A DNA stretch of 60,391 nucleotides, from positions 1 through 60,391 of the forward strand of contig SVRY01000014.1 of the NCBI GenBank assembly GCA_015064585.1, given 5' to 3'. The notes under the pieces are model-generated. The model did no database searches. It was not told the DNA's origin and saw only the letters and a program-made list of their open reading frames with translations. A program made the translations under genes and the position numbers. Numbering within the stretch: the stretch's first letter is position 1; the number at the start of each line of letters is the position of its first letter. Below, piece after piece: positions 54,479-60,391 of this stretch. The DNA comes from Oscillospiraceae bacterium (GTDB lineage Bacteria; Bacillota; Clostridia; Oscillospirales; CAG-272).

Positions 54479-55557
54479 ATATTCTCCTCTTCAAATTTCT
54501 GCATGAAGGCAACCAGCTTTTCCACGCCTTCAATGGGCATTGCATTGTAAATGGATGCACGCATTCCGCCCACCGAGCGGTGACCTTTCAGATTGATAAA
54601 GCCTGCCTCCTTTGCTTCGGCAACGAACTTCTTATCCAGTTCTTCATTACCGGTCACAAACGGAACGTTCATGAGCGAACGGTCCTCAGGCACAACGGTA
54701 CCTTTGAACATCTTGCTGTTATCAAGGAAATTATACAGAATTGCCGCTTTCTTTTCATTCAGTTCCTTCATAGCGGTCAGTCCGCCCATTTTTTTGATCC
54801 ACTTCAGCACAAGCCCTGCCATATAAATGGTGTAGGTGGGAGGAGTATTGAACATGGAACCGTTTTCGCTGTGGGTGACGTAATTGAGCATAGTGGGGGT
54901 AATATCCATGGCATTACCCAAAAGATCCTTGCGCACGATGACAATGGTTACACCCGCGGGAGCCAGATTCTTCTGTGCGCCCGCATACAGCATACCAAAT
55001 TTCGAAACATCTATCGGCTCGGAAAGAATACAGCTGGAAATATCGGCAATCAGCGGTACACTTCCCGTTTCGGGAAGATTCTTGTACAAAGTGCCGTAAA
55101 TGGTATTGTTCATGCAGATATGCACATAATCTGCCTCGGGATCAAAATCGGCGGCGGTGGTTTTGGGAATATAGGAATAGGTCTTATCGGCTGAGGATGC
55201 CACAGCACGGGCTGAACCGTATCTTGCCGCTTCCTTGTATGCTTTGTTCGCCCACTGACCTGTGATCACAAAATCAGCCTTATTATTCTTGTTCATTAAA
55301 TTGAGCGGGATCATGGCAAACTGCGTAGAAGCGCCTCCCTGCAGGAAAAGAACCTCATAATTGTCGGGAATAGACATGATTTCTCTTAGATCAGCCTCTG
55401 TCTGATGGATGATTGCCTCATATTCCTTGGTACGGTGTGACATCTCCATCACCGACTGCCCGGAACTGCCGTATTCTAAAAGCTCGCTTGCGGCGATCTG
55501 CAAAACCTCTTCAGGGAGCATGGAAGGACCTGCACTGAAATTATAAACTCTTGACAT
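54475..55557 (-). CDS. serC: Phosphoserine aminotransferase
   Basis: A 360-aa PLP enzyme, second step of serine synthesis. Begins SRVYNFSAGPSMLPEEVL as the family does; the PLP lysine is in LYAGAQKNLAPAGV. The ATG at 55557 is chosen because GGAGG lies 8 bp upstream. First gene of the serC-serA operon. Confidence 0.95.
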   Translation of the reverse strand: MSRVYNFSAGPSMLPEEVLQIAASELLEYGSSGQSVMEMSHRTKEYEAIIHQTEADLREIMSIPDNYEVLFLQGGASTQFAMIPLNLMNKNNKADFVITGQWANKAYKEAARYGSARAVASSADKTYSYIPKTTAADFDPEADYVHICMNNTIYGTLYKNLPETGSVPLIADISSCILSEPIDVSKFGMLYAGAQKNLAPAGVTIVIVRKDLLGNAMDITPTMLNYVTHSENGSMFNTPPTYTIYMAGLVLKWIKKMGGLTAMKELNEKKAAILYNFLDNSKMFKGTVVPEDRSLMNVPFVTGNEELDKKFVAEAKEAGFINLKGHRSVGGMRASIYNAMPIEGVEKLVAFMQKFEEENM

Positions 55558-55655
55558 ATATATTACCTCCAATTGGAAAAATTATGCTGAATTGTATACA
55601 CTATTTTTAGCATTTTGCGATTGAATTTACAAAATTCTAAAAAATGATTGTTAAT

Positions 55656-55684
55656 ATTGTACACCATATACCAAGGGTTGTCAA
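55656..55684 (-). promoter_or_regulatory. Promoter of serC-serA
   Basis: Leftward TTGACA (55684-55679), 17-bp spacer, TACAAT (55661-55656). The roughly 90-nt leader shows no recognised riboswitch. Confidence 0.8.
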
Positions 55685-55738
55685 TAGGTTACTACAAAAA
55701 ATAGTTCGTTAATTGTAAGACAATCTATGCATATAAAC

Positions 55739-55771
55739 CAAAAAGGATGCCGCCAAAACAGCACCCTTTGG
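55739..55771 (-). terminator. Terminator of the ABC transporter operon
   Basis: Stem AAAGGGTGC/GCATCCTTTTT read leftward, just past the 55774 gene stop. Confidence 0.7.
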
Positions 55772-55773
55772 GA

Positions 55774-58704
55774 TCAAATATCGTATTTTGCCAGTATTTC
55801 ACTGGGGGTCTTCCGAAGCAGAAGTGTGATGGGAAGTGTACCGCAAAACAGGCATAGTGCATACAAAATAACAAGAACGGCAAGAGCGAGCCACAAGGGA
55901 TAGAAGAAAACAGTTTCCACCATTGGCGAAAGTGCCAAACAAGCCGCCATAAAGGCACTGGTTGCCAAATATCCGATGAATACGGTCAAGGTTGTCAAGA
56001 CAAGCGCTTCCACAATGAACTTAAATACAAGATTCTTTTTGGAAACGCCAATCGCGCGGTAAATGCCGATCTCTTTGATGCGGCTCATCAGTGAAGAACG
56101 CATAATAAAGTACATACATATACTCATCACGGTCAAAATAACCGCCATTGTGATAAAGCTGCTTAGGATAACGACCTTGTTATTTGCCATGATATCTTCA
56201 TACAGGTGATCGGGCGTAACAACAGCAGGCAGATATTCAGTGGGGGATTCGTGATCTTTTAAATTTTCGGCGATCCACTTCTCTGTCAATTCCGGATTCA
56301 CGGAATGGATCATTGTATAGCATCTTTCATCGACAGAACTATAGTAGAGCGGAATTGCGGAATTGTCCGTTATTCCCACACGGCGTGACATTGTGATAAA
56401 ATCGCGCTCGTTCATCAGATATGCATGTTCACCGTAGTAACCGTAGGATTGCGAATTATAATATTCTTCCTCGTACATTTTATAGTAACGGTTCATGGTG
56501 TCATTCAATTCGGGAAGGCTTGGGGCAAGCTGTTTCATTTCTGTACGCGAGGGATATTTTCCGTACATTTCCTTATATTTGAATGCTTTGTAGTAATCCT
56601 CGTGTTCTGTAAAATTGAACTTTGCATCCACCAAACCTTTTTCAACCGCCAGCCATGCCTCCATACTGCCTCCCTCCATGATATGGTATTCCAGCAGATA
56701 GGTATCCAGTTCCGAATAGTAATAATCAAGATACTCATAGTATCTTTCATTGACCATTTTATCGACTTCATGCAAAAATTCATCGGAATCGGGAGATAGC
56801 TGCGGTTTTTCCTCTTTTAGGATTTGGGAAAAATACGCATTCTCATCCTTTGGTTTATTTATTTTATTACCCGCCAACCATTCGGGATAGGAATTATATA
56901 TAGATATGATCTTGGAGATCTGAATATCCATTCCGTGGATCTGAATGGTGTCGCCTTCTTTGGGCAGTTTTGCCCCGCCGCTATACGTTCTGAACAGCAT
57001 CACTGCTGTTCCCGTAGCAACCTGCATATTCGAAGGGGCAAGCTGACACAAAATCGGATTCATTTCGTTAATATGCTTCGCCAGGGCAAGCTCGCTCAGG
57101 TAAATAGCGGGCTCATCTGCCTGCACGATCCCCACAACACGCAGTGAGTTACCGTCTATATAAAGAGAACTTGTGAGCAGTCCGATCAGATCTTTATACT
57201 TACTGATATGTCCCAGACCGGATTTTTCAAGAAGCGCATCCGCCACAGCTGTGGTGATCAGTATTTCATAGTCGGAGTTTAACTCCTTACTGCCGGTTAC
57301 GACCGAAAGATCCTTTGCGGCGGTTACATCCATAAACACAGCATTGGTTGAAAAATCATACTCATAGGAATTGACTTGAAATGATTCAAAATTACCCATA
57401 TAGAAGGAAATGTATTGATTCCCGCTTTGATAATAATAATCGTAAAATAAACGCAGATAGTCAATACCGCTTTCCGATTTGCCGAGCGCATCATTCAATT
57501 TATCCGAGGTTTCTGCGTCCCCCGTATAAATGTAAAACACATTGTGATTATACGACTTTTTGGCATCTATGATCGTGGCAAAGGAGGTTCCGAATATGGC
57601 ACTCATGAGCACAATGACCGACGCAAACAACCCCATGCACCGCTTGAGAACCTTTTTGCTCTTCTTTCTTTTTTGAAAGTTTTCCGCATATCCGCTTTTG
57701 AGGGACGAAACAAAGGTAAAAAGATTGCCGAACTTATTTCCCTTGATCGGCGGGAGCTTAGACATATCAAAGCTGTTTGACATTTCTTGGTTCTTAATCT
57801 CTTCGTATACGCCTTCGCGCAAGCGTATTTCGCTGGAATCATCCAAAACCTGAACTTTAGGCGTGTTGATCTTTATATACAGTTTTCCGTTTGTGTGAAT
57901 CACCTGCAGGTGCACAGGCTCGTCGCATGGTTCACCATAGTATTCCACCACAGCTTCCCTGCTTTGCACACTGTTCTTTGACAGCTCGCCTAAATAAATA
58001 TCATTCTTATTTTTGGAAGCAAAACCGTTTGCATCGGTATTGGTTTTGATATTTACCACTTTGCCATCGGACAGCTCAATCACGGTATCGCAGTAATAAT
58101 CCACCAAATTGGCTTCGTGGGTAACCAAAAGCACCAGATGTTCCTTGGAAATGGCTTTTAAAAGATCCATGATCATAACAGTATTGGCTTCATCCAGGTT
58201 TCCTGTGGGTTCGTCTGCCAAAATGATCCTTGGATTTTTAACAATGGCGCGGGCAATGGCAATGCGCTGCTGCTGACCGCCGGACAGTGTATCGGGAAGG
58301 CGCTTGCCGTACTTTTCCATGTCAACGTTTTGCAGTGCCGCTGTCACTCTTTCTTCGATCTGCTCTTTATTTGTCATGCCGCAAAGGCGCAGGGCGTTTG
58401 CCACGTTGTCAAAACAGCTTTCCTGTTTATTCAAATTATAGTTTTGAAAGATATAGCCAATATAGCGATTGCGGATCACGTCGGTATCTTGACGGATATC
58501 CTGCCCGTCAAGGGTAAGCGACCCTGCGGCAAAGGCGTCAAGACCGCCGATCACGTTCAAAAGCGTGGTTTTGCCGCATCCGCTTTTACCGAAGATGGCA
58601 ACCATTCCTTTTTCGGGCAGTTCCAGATTGATATCATTGATCACATGGATCTCATTTTGCCGTCCTTTGTGAAAGAACTTATGCAATCCTTTGATGCTGA
58701 TCAT
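55774..58704 (-). CDS. ABC transporter, ATPase fused to FtsX-type permease (MacB-like)
   Basis: A 976-aa protein. The ATPase (1-225) has GKSGCGKTT, LSGGQQQRIAIARA and ILADEPTGNLD. A linker follows, then membrane helix 1 (about 370-392), a large extracellular domain of about 450 residues rich in Tyr/Glu, and three C-terminal helices typical of FtsX/MacB. Such systems move lipoproteins, toxins or peptides, or sense antimicrobial peptides, and do not import. It overlaps the upstream partner by 4 bp (ATGA). Cargo unknown. Confidence 0.88.
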   Translation of the reverse strand: MISIKGLHKFFHKGRQNEIHVINDINLELPEKGMVAIFGKSGCGKTTLLNVIGGLDAFAAGSLTLDGQDIRQDTDVIRNRYIGYIFQNYNLNKQESCFDNVANALRLCGMTNKEQIEERVTAALQNVDMEKYGKRLPDTLSGGQQQRIAIARAIVKNPRIILADEPTGNLDEANTVMIMDLLKAISKEHLVLLVTHEANLVDYYCDTVIELSDGKVVNIKTNTDANGFASKNKNDIYLGELSKNSVQSREAVVEYYGEPCDEPVHLQVIHTNGKLYIKINTPKVQVLDDSSEIRLREGVYEEIKNQEMSNSFDMSKLPPIKGNKFGNLFTFVSSLKSGYAENFQKRKKSKKVLKRCMGLFASVIVLMSAIFGTSFATIIDAKKSYNHNVFYIYTGDAETSDKLNDALGKSESGIDYLRLFYDYYYQSGNQYISFYMGNFESFQVNSYEYDFSTNAVFMDVTAAKDLSVVTGSKELNSDYEILITTAVADALLEKSGLGHISKYKDLIGLLTSSLYIDGNSLRVVGIVQADEPAIYLSELALAKHINEMNPILCQLAPSNMQVATGTAVMLFRTYSGGAKLPKEGDTIQIHGMDIQISKIISIYNSYPEWLAGNKINKPKDENAYFSQILKEEKPQLSPDSDEFLHEVDKMVNERYYEYLDYYYSELDTYLLEYHIMEGGSMEAWLAVEKGLVDAKFNFTEHEDYYKAFKYKEMYGKYPSRTEMKQLAPSLPELNDTMNRYYKMYEEEYYNSQSYGYYGEHAYLMNERDFITMSRRVGITDNSAIPLYYSSVDERCYTMIHSVNPELTEKWIAENLKDHESPTEYLPAVVTPDHLYEDIMANNKVVILSSFITMAVILTVMSICMYFIMRSSLMSRIKEIGIYRAIGVSKKNLVFKFIVEALVLTTLTVFIGYLATSAFMAACLALSPMVETVFFYPLWLALAVLVILYALCLFCGTLPITLLLRKTPSEILAKYDI

Positions 58705-60391
58705 GCGGCACTACCTCCTTTCAGCGCTTTCTTTACACTTTCGCCAAACAGTCGGCGGATCTGTTTATGGGTTATGCGCACCGTCAAATACAGCATTCCC
58801 AGTATAATGACGGCATACTGCCAGGGATACAGGTATACGAAATAGGCATTAAACGTAGGCGTTGTAAAGATCAAAAACGCAGTGACAATCAGCATAATAA
58901 AGGCGGGCACCAACGAAAACAGCATACGGACATACATTCCGATGCGAATCGTCTTCACGGAAATACCCATGGAACGCATGATCGCCATATCTCCTTTGAA
59001 TGCATCCAGTGTTCTTGCCGAACAGAGATTGATAAAGAATGCCAAGAATACAATTCCCATGAGCCAGACCAGCGCCAGCATCAAAGAAGCAAGAATGCTC
59101 GCAATAGCGGTCACAGCATCGGGCGAATAGGTGGTATCGGCAGGCACTGCCACATAGGAAAGAGTGCTGATTTTCTCTGCAGCAGCATGGGCGGCTTCGT
59201 TATCGGCAAAGAACAAAGATGCCTGCTTATAAGCTCTGCCAAGGACCTCTTCGGTAAAATCCAACAGCATCATCGGGTGAATCATCACATTTTTGTTTAT
59301 ATAAAACTGGCTGTCGTCCACATTTGGAGCGGTTTTGGTCAAATCTTCATCGGTAAAGGTTTGGGAGAAGAGATAGGTTTTGACCGAATCCGCATAGTTG
59401 TAATTGTAGTTCATGTAAGTGGATGTAAAATAAATTTCGGTTTTATTATTGTCTTTGGCATACGCTTGATACTCTTTAGAACCTAAATAGATCTTCCCTT
59501 CCTCCACGGCAAAGCTGGGAGTAAATTCGTAAAACTGCATCGCGTTTACGGTATTCCCCGCATCGTTTTTCAATTGCACATCAATATTCAGATTTCCGCG
59601 GTTCAAAAGATAATAGATCGCGGTAGCTACACGGAAACCGTCCTCTGTAAACAAGCATCTGGCAGTTTGATTGTTATCGTAATAGTATTGAACACCGCTT
59701 ACCTGCCAGGTTGTGGAATTGATATTGATTTCCTTGATCTTTACGGTGTCTTTGCCGAAAGTTGGCTGATAGGAAATGGGTAAATACAAAAACACTTCAT
59801 TTACTTCTTTGGGATAGGTACCCACAATATCTTTTCCAAAATCTTCGTTATAGGTAAATTGGCAATTGATATATTCATACAGGTCTTTAGCGGCATTGTA
59901 ATATCCCAGTGCGATACCGTAACTTTCATCCAAAAGAATATCGTAGTGCAAAACATTTTGCGCTTGGCAGGTTTTCGCCAATTCCTGCAGTTCTTCTTCG
60001 GTGATCACCTCGCCGTTTTGCTTGGTTATAACCACTCTTCCGTCAATGGGCTCAAACATATAGTTCTTTTTGAAAAGCATCGCGGCATCTCCGCAAAGGG
60101 TAGTCACCATGAAAATGCCGAGCGTACCGATGATCATCAGTAAGCAGAGGAAAAAGGACAGCTTGGGTTTAGCTGTAAAAATGGTGCGCCCCAGCGTAAA
60201 GCCTTTGGAAAAACCTGCTTTGTTTTTCTTGACTGTTTTTTCAGTCGCTTTATTCACACTTTCCCCTTCGGTCTTTGCGGGAATGAGTACGTGATCCGAT
60301 TCCACCGCACCGTCAAATATGCGGATATGACGGGTGGCGCAGGCGGCAAGCTGTTCGAAATTGTGGGTGACTACGATCACAAGCTTATCCT
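58701..60391 (-). CDS. ABC transporter, ATPase-permease fusion, partial at window edge
   Basis: The frame is open to the right edge. The first visible residues (DKLVIVVTHNFEQLA) are the end of an ABC ATPase domain with its switch His, so the GTG at 60380 is internal and the gene starts outside. The visible ~560 residues are a Lys-rich linker, helix 1 (KLSFFLCLLMIIGTLGIFMV), an extracellular domain and three C-terminal helices of FtsX type. With the 55774 protein it likely forms a heterodimeric transporter. Confidence 0.88.
   Translation of the reverse strand, partial: DKLVIVVTHNFEQLAACATRHIRIFDGAVESDHVLIPAKTEGESVNKATEKTVKKNKAGFSKGFTLGRTIFTAKPKLSFFLCLLMIIGTLGIFMVTTLCGDAAMLFKKNYMFEPIDGRVVITKQNGEVITEEELQELAKTCQAQNVLHYDILLDESYGIALGYYNAAKDLYEYINCQFTYNEDFGKDIVGTYPKEVNEVFLYLPISYQPTFGKDTVKIKEININSTTWQVSGVQYYYDNNQTARCLFTEDGFRVATAIYYLLNRGNLNIDVQLKNDAGNTVNAMQFYEFTPSFAVEEGKIYLGSKEYQAYAKDNNKTEIYFTSTYMNYNYNYADSVKTYLFSQTFTDEDLTKTAPNVDDSQFYINKNVMIHPMMLLDFTEEVLGRAYKQASLFFADNEAAHAAAEKISTLSYVAVPADTTYSPDAVTAIASILASLMLALVWLMGIVFLAFFINLCSARTLDAFKGDMAIMRSMGISVKTIRIGMYVRMLFSLVPAFIMLIVTAFLIFTTPTFNAYFVYLYPWQYAVIILGMLYLTVRITHKQIRRLFGESVKKALKGGSAA

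Overview
The window looks like a chromosomal stretch from a low-to-moderate GC member of the Clostridia (Bacillota), probably an anaerobic gut-type organism. The grounds are TTGACA-N17-TATAAT promoters, strong AGGAGG-type ribosome binding sites, a T-box leader, FeoAB, a surface GH127 and paired GH3 enzymes. The taxonomic placement is inference.

Region by region. 1-4447: start of a tyrosine recombinase, then a leftward MBL hydrolase-gltX-glnS operon. 4508-12470: an integrated filamentous (inovirus-like) prophage. It has a rightward module of small membrane proteins, two signal-peptide proteins, a coat-like protein, a Zot-like assembly ATPase and a leftward Rep_trans-type initiator. It carries no integrase and is bounded by a 22-bp direct repeat. 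The left copy lies in a near-perfect dif-like palindrome, so host Xer recombination is the likely integration route. 12602-15856: obgE-ligA. 16012-17179: tRNA-Leu followed by a hairpin array, a four-helix-bundle gene and a coupled cargo gene. 17448-21367: ArsR-like regulator and GH127 beta-L-arabinofuranosidase. 22052-29552: two XRE regulators, a MutS-like ATPase, a serine hydrolase and an ABC exporter. 29589-36914: two tandem GH3 paralogs (one has lost its catalytic dyad), a YgiQ radical SAM protein and a YgjP-like peptidase. 36922-38803: two more hairpin-array/four-helix-bundle/cargo cassettes in tandem behind tRNA-Val, both with decayed four-helix-bundle genes. 39001-44453: hflKC-like SPFH pair, a chimeric IS3 remnant, feoAB. 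44496-51279: T-box-controlled ridA-ilvBNCD and a DUF815 ATPase. 51319-55684: an ABC-class ATPase behind a leader-peptide attenuator, and serC-serA. 55774-60391: two MacB/FtsX-type ABC transporter proteins.

The two parts most worth attention are (i) the Gram-positive inovirus, where a putative adsorption protein ends in a copy of the coat protein and a dif-like site serves for integration, and (ii) a recurring cassette at two tRNA genes: transcription terminator, hairpin array, four-helix-bundle gene, and an exchangeable cargo gene coupled by an ATGA overlap. The cassette occurs three times here with three unrelated cargos.
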